A model generated the notes under the pieces. That model did not search any database and was not told where the DNA came from. It worked only from the letters and a program-made list of their open reading frames with translations. The position numbers were made by a program, and so were the translations under genes. A stretch of 64,000 nt of DNA from Casimicrobium huifangae (GTDB lineage Bacteria; Pseudomonadota; Gammaproteobacteria; Burkholderiales; Casimicrobiaceae): assembly GCF_009746125.1 (NCBI RefSeq), contig NZ_CP041352.1, positions 3,208,436 through 3,272,435 of the forward strand. Reading direction: 5' to 3'. This document shows, one piece after another, positions 18,873 to 27,048 of this stretch (its first letter is position 1; the number at the start of each line of letters is the position of its first letter).

Positions 18873-19841
18873 ATGACCACGCAAAAGAAATTCGCCTCCC
18901 ACGCCGACCTCGAAGTCAAGAAGGTCAGCTTCGACAAGCTCTCCGACAACGCCTATGCCTATACGGCGGAGGGTGACCCCAATACCGGCATCATCATTGG
19001 CGACGACGCGGTGATGGTGATCGACACCCAGGCCACACCGATCATGGCGCAGGACGTGATCCGCCATATCCGCACCGTCACCGACAAGCCGATCAAGTAC
19101 GTCGTGCTGTCGCACTATCACGCGGTGCGGGTGCTGGGTGCCAGCGGCTACAAGACCGAGGGCGCGGAGCACATCATCGCCAGCCAGGATACCTACGACC
19201 TGATCGTGGAGCGTGGCGAGCAGGACAAGGCGAGTGAAATCGGCCGCTTCCCGCGCCTGTTCCAGGCCGTCGAGTCGGTGCCGCCGGGCATGACCTGGCC
19301 GACCATGACGTTCAAGGGTGAGATGACGCTGTGGCTCGGCAAGCTGGAAGTGAAGCTGATGCAGGTGGGACGCGGCCACACCAAGGGCGACACCATTGCC
19401 TGGATTCCGTCCCAGAAAGTGCTGTTCTCGGGGGATCTGGTCGAATTCGACGCCACGCCCTACGCCGGTGATGCCTATTACGAGGACTGGCCGGCGACGC
19501 TCGACGCCATCGCGGCACTGAAGCCCGAGAAGCTGGTGCCTGGTCGCGGCGCGGCGTTGCAGACCGCGGAGCAGGTTGCAGCCGGCCTCAAGGGCACCCG
19601 TGAGTTCGTCAGCGAGCTGTACGCCTCGGTCAAGGCAGGTGCACAGGCTGGCAAGGACTTGAAAGCCGTCTATCGCGAAACCTTCGACCGCCTGAAGCCG
19701 AAATACGGCCACTGGGTCATCTTTGACCACTGTATGCCCTTCGACGTGACGCGCGCGTATGACCTCGCGACCGGCCATACCGATCCGCGCATCTGGACCG
19801 CTGAGCGCGATATCGAGATGTGGAAGGCACTGGAAGGGTAG
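18873..19841 (+). CDS. MBL-fold hydrolase with altered metal motif
   Basis: About 322 residues from the ATG at 18873; an in-frame ATG at 18840 would add 11. The MBL fold is clear (GIIIGDDAVMVIDTQATP, later VGRGHTKGDTIAWIPSQKVLFSGDLV). The usual HxHxDH reads HYHAVR, so the Asp and third His are replaced, which should change or weaken one metal site. The later ligands (GRGHTKGD, SGDLVE, FDHCMPFDV) remain. It is the first gene of the cluster, 58 bp ahead of the flavin hydroxylase, and may act on a thioester, lactone or ring-cleavage product. Confidence 0.82.
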   Translation: MTTQKKFASHADLEVKKVSFDKLSDNAYAYTAEGDPNTGIIIGDDAVMVIDTQATPIMAQDVIRHIRTVTDKPIKYVVLSHYHAVRVLGASGYKTEGAEHIIASQDTYDLIVERGEQDKASEIGRFPRLFQAVESVPPGMTWPTMTFKGEMTLWLGKLEVKLMQVGRGHTKGDTIAWIPSQKVLFSGDLVEFDATPYAGDAYYEDWPATLDAIAALKPEKLVPGRGAALQTAEQVAAGLKGTREFVSELYASVKAGAQAGKDLKAVYRETFDRLKPKYGHWVIFDHCMPFDVTRAYDLATGHTDPRIWTAERDIEMWKALEG

Positions 19842-19883
19842 CCAGCCGCGCCGCCTTTGCGCGGCGTGAGCAACGATTAGAAC

Positions 19884-19890
19884 AAGGAGG
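19884..19890 (+). promoter_or_regulatory. Strong ribosome binding site fixing a GTG start
   Basis: AAGGAGG lies 9 nt before the GTG at 19900. No ATG is better placed, so the flavin hydroxylase should start at this GTG (MLKTYTYPKYHY). Confidence 0.75.
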
Positions 19891-19899
19891 ACTGACCCG

Positions 19900-21570
19900 G
19901 TGCTGAAGACCTACACCTACCCGAAGTACCACTACCAGCGCCCGCCCGAGCTGGACGCAGTCGGTGCGCGTCGCCCGGTGTTGATCGTCGGCGCCGGCCC
20001 GGTGGGGCTGACCGCGGCGCTGGATTGCCATCTGCACGGCATTCCGGCCATCGTGATCGATGACGACGACACGGTGTCGGTAGGCTCGCGTGGCCTCTGC
20101 TATGCCAAGCGCGCACTGGAAGTGCTTGACCGCGTGGGGGTCGGGCAGGCAGTGGTCGACAAGGGGGTGGAATGGAATGTTGGGCGCACTTTCTTCCGCG
20201 AGAAAGAGGTGTACAGCTTCAACTTGTTGCCGGAGCCCGACCACAAGCGGCCCGGCATGATCAATCTGCAGCAGTATTACCTCGAGGAGTATCTGGTCAA
20301 TCGCTGCAACGAGGTGGGCATCGAGATCCGCTGGAAAAACAAGGTCATCTCGGTTACCCCGGCAGATGACCGCGTCAGCCTGCAGGTGGAGACCGCAGAC
20401 GGCGTCTATGGCATCGAATGCGACTGGCTGATTGTGTGCGACGGTGCCCGCAGCCCGATTCGCACCATGATGGGCCTGGATATCGACGGCAAGATTTTCA
20501 TGGACCGCTTCCTGATCGCCGATGTGGTGATGAAGGCCGATTTCCCCGCCGAGCGATGGTTCTGGTTCGATCCGCCGTTTCATCCCAACCAGTCCGTGCT
20601 GCTGCATCGCGAAGCCGACAACGTCTGGCGTATCGATTTCCAGCTCGGCTGGGATGCCGATCCGCAGGCCGAGAAGCAGCCCGAGCGCGTCATCCCGCGC
20701 ATTCAGGCGATGCTGGGCAAGGATCGCGAATTCGAACTCGAGTGGGTCAGCGTCTACACCTTCCAGTGTCGGCGGATGAACCGCTTCAACCACGGCCGGG
20801 TGATGTTTGCCGGTGACGCCGCGCATCAGGTGTCGCCCTTTGGTGCCCGCGGTGCCAATAGCGGCGTGCAAGACACCGACAACCTGATCTGGAAGCTGAA
20901 GCTGGTGATCGACGGCAAGGCGCCGTCCGAGCTGCTCGACACCTACTCGGACGAACGCTGCTGGGCGGCAGACGAAAACATCCTCAATTCGACTCGCTCC
21001 ACGGACTTCATCACGCCCAAGAGCAACGCCAGCAAACAGATTCGCACGGCAGTGTTGCAACTGGCACAAAAGCACGCGTTTGCCCGCAAGCTGGTGAATT
21101 CGGGGCGCCTGTCAGTGCCCGCGTACTACACCGGGTCCGCGCTCAACACGCCGGATAGTGATAGTTTTGCGGGCATGATGGAGCCTGGGGCACCGATGGA
21201 TGACGCGCCGGTTCGGGTCAACGGCCACGACCCGGCTGACCAGTGGCTGCTCGATCATGTCGGCAACCGCTTTCAGGCCTTGCTGTTCGCTGATGACGTC
21301 GCAACGCTTGATGGCTCGCAATTGCGAGCCCTCGCCGAGGGCGGCGGCGGACAGTTTCCGGTACAACCGGTCGTCATCACACCGGGATCGAAAGCGGTCC
21401 CCGGGATTCTCACGCTGCAGGACGTGAAGGGTCGCTTTGCGCAGCGCTATGACGCGCGCGACGGAACGGTGTATCTTGCCCGCCCGGACCAGCACGTCGC
21501 TGCGCGCTGGCGCTCGCTCGATCTGGCTAGCATTCGCGCCGCCGTGCTGCGCGCCACGTGCAACGCCTGA
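19900..21570 (+). CDS. FAD-dependent aromatic hydroxylase (MhaA/PheA/TfdB type)
   Basis: 556 residues, class A flavoprotein monooxygenase. FAD motifs are VLIVGAGPVGLTAALDCHLHG (about 27-47, two-residue overlap with the GxGxxG core), the DG motif LIVCDGARSPIR, and GRVMFAGDAAHQVSPFGARGANSG. The C-terminal thioredoxin-like domain of phenol-hydroxylase relatives follows (about 410-556). A small DUF2783 protein directly downstream is the arrangement known for 3-hydroxyphenylacetate 6-hydroxylase MhaA with coupling protein MhaB, and a full-length fumarylacetoacetase lies in the operon. Hydroxylation of a 3-hydroxyaryl acid to homogentisate or a similar quinol is the favoured role. Confidence 0.85.
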   Translation: MLKTYTYPKYHYQRPPELDAVGARRPVLIVGAGPVGLTAALDCHLHGIPAIVIDDDDTVSVGSRGLCYAKRALEVLDRVGVGQAVVDKGVEWNVGRTFFREKEVYSFNLLPEPDHKRPGMINLQQYYLEEYLVNRCNEVGIEIRWKNKVISVTPADDRVSLQVETADGVYGIECDWLIVCDGARSPIRTMMGLDIDGKIFMDRFLIADVVMKADFPAERWFWFDPPFHPNQSVLLHREADNVWRIDFQLGWDADPQAEKQPERVIPRIQAMLGKDREFELEWVSVYTFQCRRMNRFNHGRVMFAGDAAHQVSPFGARGANSGVQDTDNLIWKLKLVIDGKAPSELLDTYSDERCWAADENILNSTRSTDFITPKSNASKQIRTAVLQLAQKHAFARKLVNSGRLSVPAYYTGSALNTPDSDSFAGMMEPGAPMDDAPVRVNGHDPADQWLLDHVGNRFQALLFADDVATLDGSQLRALAEGGGGQFPVQPVVITPGSKAVPGILTLQDVKGRFAQRYDARDGTVYLARPDQHVAARWRSLDLASIRAAVLRATCNA

Positions 21571-21576
21571 ACCACC

Positions 21577-21580
21577 GGAG
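21577..21580 (+). promoter_or_regulatory. Ribosome binding site choosing between two ATGs
   Basis: GGAG is 1 nt before the ATG at 21582 and 7 nt before the ATG at 21588. Only the second spacing is workable, so the DUF2783 protein should start MSLQLTPNF. Confidence 0.6.
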
Positions 21581-21587
21581 CATGACC

Positions 21588-21812
21588 ATGTCACTGCAAC
21601 TGACGCCGAATTTCCATCAGCCCGATCATCGTTACCACCGCGACTTTTCGCCGGGCGACGACTTTTACCAATTGCTGATCGACACCCACCGCGATTTGAG
21701 TGATGAGCAGAGTGCGCTGCTGAACGCCAGGCTGGTGCTGCTGCTCGCCAATCACATCGGCAATCTCGACACGCTGCGCGAGGCAATGCAGCTAGCGCGC
21801 GAAGACATTTGA
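21588..21812 (+). CDS. DUF2783 small protein, probable hydroxylase coupling protein (MhaB-like)
   Basis: 74 residues: MSLQLTPNFHQPDHRY, then DFYQLLIDTHRDLSDEQSALLNARLVLLLANHIGNLDTLREA. It is a short, mostly helical, charged protein matching DUF2783. It is set 17 bp after the flavin hydroxylase. In Pseudomonas putida U a small protein (MhaB) next to MhaA is needed for 3-hydroxyphenylacetate hydroxylation; the same role is inferred here from size and position. Confidence 0.78.
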   Translation: MSLQLTPNFHQPDHRYHRDFSPGDDFYQLLIDTHRDLSDEQSALLNARLVLLLANHIGNLDTLREAMQLAREDI

Positions 21813-21856
21813 AGTACCACTGACTGTCCATCAATCCTCAGGACAAGGAGAACCTC

Positions 21857-22405
21857 ATGCTCGTTCAACGCCTTCACCACGTCGCCTACCGCTGCCTCGA
21901 TGCCAAGCAGACAGTCGAGTGGTACAAAAAGCATCTCGACATGGACTTTGTGCTCGCCATCGCCGAGGACCAGGTGCCGTCCACCGGCGCACCGGACCCC
22001 TACATGCACATCTTTCTCGACATGGGTCAGGGCAACGTGCTCGCCTTCTTCGAGTTGCCAAACAGTCCGACCATGGGACGCGACGAAAACACGCCAAAGT
22101 GGGTCCAGCATCTGGCGATGAAGGTCGACTCCGTCGATACCTTGCTGAAGGCAAAGGCAAAACTCGAGGCCAGCGGCATCGAAGTGATCGGCCCGACCGA
22201 TCACACCATCTTCAAGTCGATTTACTTCTTCGATCCGAACGGCCATCGCCTCGAACTCGCCGCCGATACCGGCACGCCGAAGATGGCAAAGATGCTCGAC
22301 GAAGTGAAATGGGAAATGCTGGAAGAATGGTCGAAGACCAAGCGCGCGCCCAAGCACGCCGCATGGATGCACGACGGCAGCATGGCCGGCGAAACGACGC
22401 AGTAA
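21857..22405 (+). CDS. VOC superfamily protein (glyoxalase/dioxygenase fold)
   Basis: 182 residues, one VOC module. Likely metal ligands are His in LHHVAYRC, His in VQHLAMKV, and Glu in HRLELAAD. The C-terminal tail (about 145-182) is extended and helical (MLDEVKWEMLEEWSKTKRAP). AAGGAG precedes the ATG. It sits between the hydroxylase and the fumarylacetoacetase, where a homogentisate dioxygenase gene often lies; ring cleavage, an isomerisation or lyase step are all open. Confidence 0.83.
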   Translation: MLVQRLHHVAYRCLDAKQTVEWYKKHLDMDFVLAIAEDQVPSTGAPDPYMHIFLDMGQGNVLAFFELPNSPTMGRDENTPKWVQHLAMKVDSVDTLLKAKAKLEASGIEVIGPTDHTIFKSIYFFDPNGHRLELAADTGTPKMAKMLDEVKWEMLEEWSKTKRAPKHAAWMHDGSMAGETTQ

Positions 22406-22421
22406 CCCATCCCCGATCAGC

Positions 22422-23738
22422 ATGACCCCTCTCAACGCCACCCACGACCCCGCCCGCACCAGCTGGGTTGCCAGCGCCAACGATGGCGTCACCGATTTCC
22501 CGATTCAGAACTTGCCGTTTGCGGTGTTCCGTCGCACCGGCAGCGCAGAGGTCTTCCGCGGCGGCGTGGCAATTGGTGACCAGATTGTTGATCTGGCCGC
22601 CGCAACGGCTGCGGGCGTATTCACAGGTTTGGCGCAAGAAGCCGCCGTTGCTGCCAGCGCCAGCACGCTGAACGCCTTCATGGCGATGGGGAACGCGGCC
22701 TGGTCGGCGTTGCGGGCCGCGCTTTCCGACGCACTCAGCACCGGCTCCGCGCACGAACGCGCACTGCGCGCTTGCCTGGTCCCGCAGGCAAGCGCGGAAT
22801 ACGCCGTGCCGGCCCGCATCGGCGACTACACCGACTTCTACACCTCGATCTATCACGCCACCAACATCGGCAAGCAATTCCGCCCGGACAACCCGCTGTT
22901 ACCCAACTACAAATGGGTGCCGATCGGCTACCACGGCCGCGCGTCGTCCCTGGTTGTCTCGGGCACCGCGCTGCGCCGGCCGGTGGGTCAGAGCATGCCG
23001 CCAGGCGCGACTCAGCCCTCGTTCGGCCCATGCAAGCGACTCGACTACGAACTTGAGATGGGCATTTATGTCGGCCCCGGCAACGCGCTTGGAAACCGCG
23101 TGGCAATGGCAGACGCCGAATCGCATGTGTTCGGCCTGTGCCTGCTCAACGACTGGTCGGCACGCGACATCCAGGGTTGGGAGTACCAGCCCCTTGGCCC
23201 CTTCCTGTCGAAGAACTTCGGCAGCACGCTGTCAACGTGGATCGTGACGATGGAAGCGCTGGCGCCGTATCGCACGGCATGGACACGCCCGGCCGACGAT
23301 CCGCAACCGCTACCTTATCTCGATGCGCCCGACCTGCGCAGCAACGGCGCCATCGACATTCAGCTCGCGGTGACGCTGAGCAGCGCCAAGATGCGCGCTG
23401 ACAACGTCGCGCCGCACACGCTGTGCCGCACCAGCTACCGCCATGCCTATTGGACGATCGCTCAGCTAGTGACGCATCACACGGTCAACGGCTGCAACCT
23501 GCAACCGGGTGATCTGTTGGGCACCGGAACACTCTCCGGCCCAACCGCAACGGAAGCCGGTGCGCTGGTCGAGCTGACGTCGGGCGGCAAGCAACCGGTG
23601 ACGTTGCCCAGCGGCGAGACGCGCAGCTTTCTTGAAGACGGTGACAGCGTTGCACTGAACGCACACTGCGTTGCGCCGGGCCGCGCTCGAATCGGCTTCG
23701 GAACCTGTGAGGGAACGGTCCTCGCCGCCGTGGTCTGA
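22422..23738 (+). CDS. fahA: Fumarylacetoacetase
   Basis: 438 residues, the long two-domain FAH seen also in animals, not the short 230-residue fumarylpyruvate hydrolase. It has an N-terminal SH3-like domain (1-120) and catalytic domain with DYTDFYTS, HATNIGKQFRP, VPIGYHGRASS, YELEMGIYVG, LNDWSARDIQGWEYQPLGP and SKNFGSTLS. It cleaves fumarylacetoacetate to fumarate and acetoacetate, the end of the homogentisate route. It follows the VOC gene by 16 bp. Confidence 0.94.
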   Translation: MTPLNATHDPARTSWVASANDGVTDFPIQNLPFAVFRRTGSAEVFRGGVAIGDQIVDLAAATAAGVFTGLAQEAAVAASASTLNAFMAMGNAAWSALRAALSDALSTGSAHERALRACLVPQASAEYAVPARIGDYTDFYTSIYHATNIGKQFRPDNPLLPNYKWVPIGYHGRASSLVVSGTALRRPVGQSMPPGATQPSFGPCKRLDYELEMGIYVGPGNALGNRVAMADAESHVFGLCLLNDWSARDIQGWEYQPLGPFLSKNFGSTLSTWIVTMEALAPYRTAWTRPADDPQPLPYLDAPDLRSNGAIDIQLAVTLSSAKMRADNVAPHTLCRTSYRHAYWTIAQLVTHHTVNGCNLQPGDLLGTGTLSGPTATEAGALVELTSGGKQPVTLPSGETRSFLEDGDSVALNAHCVAPGRARIGFGTCEGTVLAAVV

Positions 23739-23814
23739 TCACGCGGCCCACCGCAAGGCAATACCTACAATCGTTCCGGGAGCGAGCCGCATCGACGGTT
23801 CGCCGAGCATCAAC

Positions 23815-23821
23815 AAGGAGG
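23815..23821 (+). promoter_or_regulatory. Ribosome binding site fixing the DctP start
   Basis: AAGGAGG 5 nt before the ATG at 23827. It rules out the longer open frame from 23671 and places the signal peptide at the N-terminus. Confidence 0.75.
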
Positions 23822-23826
23822 ACATC

Positions 23827-24873
23827 ATGACAACAACGAAACGCGCGCTACTTGCTGCACTGACAGTGACGGGCGCGCTGACCATCACGCTCCCCGCGCA
23901 GGCGCAGGAGGTCACGCTCAAGGTCGCCCACTTCTGGCCACCGGGCGCAATGGCACCGACCAAGGTTATCCAACCGTGGTGTGACAAGATCAACAAGGAC
24001 TCCGGCGGCAAGCTCAAGTGCCAGATTTACCCGGCGATGCAACTCGGCGGCACGCCAGCGCAATTGTTCGACCAGGCGCGTGACGGCGTCGCCGATGTCG
24101 TCTATACCCTGCCGGGCTATACCGCAGGCCGCTTTCCGCTTGCCGAAGTATTCGAGCTGCCGTTCATGAACGAGAACGCCGAAGCTTCTTCGCAGGCGGT
24201 GTGGGAGTACTACCTGACCACGCCGGCTGTGCAGAAGGAGTTCGCTGGCGTCAAGCCGCTGATGCTGCACACCCACGACGAAGGATACGTGCACACCAAG
24301 GAAAAACAGATCAAAACCCTCGCCGATTTCAAGGGCCTCAAGATGCGCGCGCCGACGCGGCAGACCAACAAGCTGCTCGCCAAACTCGGCGCAGCCCCCG
24401 TTGCGATGCCCTTGCCCGCCGTACCCGAGGCGATGTCGAAGGGTGTGATCGATGGTTACCTGCTGCCGTGGGAGGTGATCCCGAGCGTGAAGCTGCATGA
24501 GCTGACCAAGTTCCATACCGAAACCGACCCGAAGGAACGTGCGCTCTACAGCGCCGTGTTCCTGATGGCGATGAACCCGGCGAAGTACGACAGCCTTCCC
24601 ACCGACCTGAAGAAGGTGATCGACAACAATTCGGGCGCAGCGCTGGTCAAGCAAACCGGCAAAACTTGGGATGAATCGGCGACGGCAGGCCGCAAGGTGG
24701 CCGAAGAACGCAAGAACACCTTCTACACCGTGCCGGCCAGCGAACTGGCCAACTGGCGCGGCGCGTCGGCGAGCCTCTATGACGAGTGGATCGCGGAAGT
24801 CACTGCCAAGGGCAATGACGGCAAGGCGCTGCTCGCCAAAGCGCAGGCGTTGGTGAAGAAGTACGAGAAGTAG
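23827..24873 (+). CDS. TRAP transporter substrate-binding protein (DctP family)
   Basis: 348 residues with a Sec signal (MTTTKRALLAALTVTGALTI, cleaved near AQA) and DctP features: VTLKVAHFWPPGA at the mature start, GLKMRAPTRQTNKLLAKLGAAPVAMPLPAVPEAMSKGVIDG with the Arg that usually binds a carboxylate. It is periplasmic and would deliver an organic acid. The DctQ and DctM membrane genes are not beside it, so it must share a transporter elsewhere. Its place suggests uptake of the substrate of the aromatic cluster. Confidence 0.9.
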   Translation: MTTTKRALLAALTVTGALTITLPAQAQEVTLKVAHFWPPGAMAPTKVIQPWCDKINKDSGGKLKCQIYPAMQLGGTPAQLFDQARDGVADVVYTLPGYTAGRFPLAEVFELPFMNENAEASSQAVWEYYLTTPAVQKEFAGVKPLMLHTHDEGYVHTKEKQIKTLADFKGLKMRAPTRQTNKLLAKLGAAPVAMPLPAVPEAMSKGVIDGYLLPWEVIPSVKLHELTKFHTETDPKERALYSAVFLMAMNPAKYDSLPTDLKKVIDNNSGAALVKQTGKTWDESATAGRKVAEERKNTFYTVPASELANWRGASASLYDEWIAEVTAKGNDGKALLAKAQALVKKYEK

Positions 24874-24976
24874 CCACGCGGGATGGCTCGACGGTACCGG
24901 CGTGACTGAAACACGCCGGACCTGTCCGACAGCGTACTGGGGCACACTGGCGAATTCATGATTCACTTCATTCGCC

Positions 24977-25960
24977 ATGCCGGTCTTCCTGCTTACCGAT
25001 TTCGATGCTCCCAACTTCGCGCTGGAAGAAAAGCTTTTTGCCGATGCTGGCATGCGCTTTGTTACAGCACAAGCCAGATCCGAAGATGAAGTCATCGCTG
25101 CGGCGACTGCCTGCAACGCCGATGGCCTGCTGATCCAGTACGCACCGGTCACGGAGCGCGTGCTCAGCGCGTTGCCGCGCGTGGGTATCTGCTCCCGCAT
25201 CGGCGCCGGCTTCGACACCATAGACCCGAAAGCTTGCGCCAAACTCGGTGTCTGGCTCGCCAACTCACCGGACTACGGCGTGGGCGAAGTCGCGACCCAC
25301 GCGCTGGCGCTCGCGCTCGACATCATCCGCGGCACCACCTTCCACACCGCCGACATCCGCGCCGGCAAGTGGCATTACGAATCAAACGGCAAACGCCGTC
25401 GCGCCACCGAGATGACGCTCGGCATCGTGGGGCTGGGACGCATCGGCAAGCGCATGGCCCATGTGTCGCGCAACCTGTTCAAGCGCGTGATCGCCTACGA
25501 CCCTTATCTGATTGACGGCGATTTTCCGGCGTTCGTCGAGCGCGTTCGTGACCTGCACGAGTTGTTCCGTCAGGCTGACGTCGTTTCGCCGCACGTGCCA
25601 CTCAACGATGAGACTCGCGGCATGATTGACGCTGCCTGCTTCGCGGCAATGAAGCCGCGCAGCTATGTGGTCAACACGGCACGCGGTGCCGTCATCAATA
25701 TCCCCGATCTGCTGGCGGCGCTGGACAGCGGCCAGCTTGATTCAGCCGGGCTCGATGTGCTGCCCGACGAACCGGCACTTCCCGGTGAACGGCTGACCGA
25801 GCATCCGCGCGTGGTGCTGACCCCGCATTCGGCGTTTTATTCCGTGGAGAGCGAGATCGAGCTCCGAACCAAGGCGGCGCGCAATTTGATCACTTGGGCG
25901 CGGACGGGACGCCCCGACTACCCGGTCGTAATGGGAACCAAAACACTGCTGCCTGCGTAG
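24977..25960 (+). CDS. D-2-hydroxyacid dehydrogenase
   Basis: 327 residues. The NAD domain has LGIVGLGRIGKRMAHV. The catalytic Arg lies in VNTARGAVINIP, Glu in LDVLPDEPALP, and His in LTPHSAFYS. It belongs to the phosphoglycerate/glyoxylate reductase superfamily; the substrate is not clear. It sits downstream of the TRAP binding protein after about 100 bp and may reduce or oxidise a side product of the pathway. Confidence 0.88.
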   Translation: MPVFLLTDFDAPNFALEEKLFADAGMRFVTAQARSEDEVIAAATACNADGLLIQYAPVTERVLSALPRVGICSRIGAGFDTIDPKACAKLGVWLANSPDYGVGEVATHALALALDIIRGTTFHTADIRAGKWHYESNGKRRRATEMTLGIVGLGRIGKRMAHVSRNLFKRVIAYDPYLIDGDFPAFVERVRDLHELFRQADVVSPHVPLNDETRGMIDAACFAAMKPRSYVVNTARGAVINIPDLLAALDSGQLDSAGLDVLPDEPALPGERLTEHPRVVLTPHSAFYSVESEIELRTKAARNLITWARTGRPDYPVVMGTKTLLPA

Positions 25961-26041
25961 CCCGACTTTAGAGCCAGCAACCCTCGCGCTACCGCCAACC
26001 CGCGATATTCTTCGCGCTCAATTTGTTTCTGCCAGCCCCCG

Positions 26042-27016
26042 ATGAAAGCACTTTTCTGCCAGCAGTTCGGCCCGATCGAGAACCTTGTGGTGACCGAGGT
26101 GCCAGCGCCTTCACTGGCGCCAGGCAAGGTGCTGATTGACGTGAAGGCCGCGTCGCTGAACTTCCCCGATGCGCTGATGGTGCAGGGCTTGTATCAGGTC
26201 AAACCGCCGACACCTTTTGTTCCAGGCGCCGAGTATGCCGGTGTGGTCGCTGCTGTGGGCGAAGGCGTCACCCACGTCAAGGCGGGCGACCATGTGATGG
26301 CCTTCACCGGCTGGGGCGGTTTTGCCGAGCAGGCAGTCGCCGACGCGATGCGTGTCAGCCCGATGCCGCCGACCATGAGCTTCGCGCAGGGCGCCTCGTT
26401 CGTGCTGACCTACGCCACCAGTCATCATGCGCTGAAGGACGTAGCGAAGCTGCAGGCGGGCGAAACGCTGCTGATCCTCGGCGCCTCCGGCGGCGTGGGT
26501 ACCAGTGCGATCCAGTTGGCGAAGATCACCGGTGCAACCGTGATTGCGGCAGCGTCGAGCGACGACAAGCTAGCGCTTTGCAAGTCGCTCGGTGCGGATC
26601 ATCTCGTCAACTACAGCCACGACGACTGGCGCGATCAGTTGAATGCCATCGTCGGCAAGAAAGGCGTGGACGTTGTCTACGACGCCGTTGGTGGCCCCTA
26701 CGCGGAACCCGCCCTGCGTTCGCTGGGTTGGCGTGGACGCTATCTGGTAGTTGGTTTTGCGGCAGGTGACATTCCGAAAATTCCGCTCAATCTCGCGTTG
26801 TTGAAAGAGCGTCAGATTCTCGGCGTCTATTGGGGCGACAGCGTGGCTGCCAACCCTAAAGGCCATCTGGCCAACATGCGCGAACTGGGCGAATGGTTCG
26901 CCGCCGGCAAGATCGCGCCCAGCATCACCGAGTCGGTTGGCCTTGATGGCGCCCGCGACGCACTGACGCGCATGGCATCACGGCAGGCGATGGGCAAGAT
27001 CGTCGTCACGCCGTAG
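26042..27016 (+). CDS. NADPH:quinone oxidoreductase (zinc-free MDR family)
   Basis: 324 residues. It has the GroES-like N-domain (MKALFCQQFGPIENLVVTEVP, later FVPGAEYAGVVAAVGEGV) and nucleotide motif LILGASGGVGTSAIQLAK. Structural-zinc cysteines are absent, as in QOR-type enzymes. It probably reduces quinones or enones with NADPH and could protect against quinols formed by the neighbouring hydroxylase. The initiator ATG at 26042 directly follows a CCCCCG stretch with no good ribosome site. Confidence 0.88.
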   Translation: MKALFCQQFGPIENLVVTEVPAPSLAPGKVLIDVKAASLNFPDALMVQGLYQVKPPTPFVPGAEYAGVVAAVGEGVTHVKAGDHVMAFTGWGGFAEQAVADAMRVSPMPPTMSFAQGASFVLTYATSHHALKDVAKLQAGETLLILGASGGVGTSAIQLAKITGATVIAAASSDDKLALCKSLGADHLVNYSHDDWRDQLNAIVGKKGVDVVYDAVGGPYAEPALRSLGWRGRYLVVGFAAGDIPKIPLNLALLKERQILGVYWGDSVAANPKGHLANMRELGEWFAAGKIAPSITESVGLDGARDALTRMASRQAMGKIVVTP

Positions 27017-27048
27017 CCGCAAGCAACTCGCGGTTTGCCAGCGCAGCC

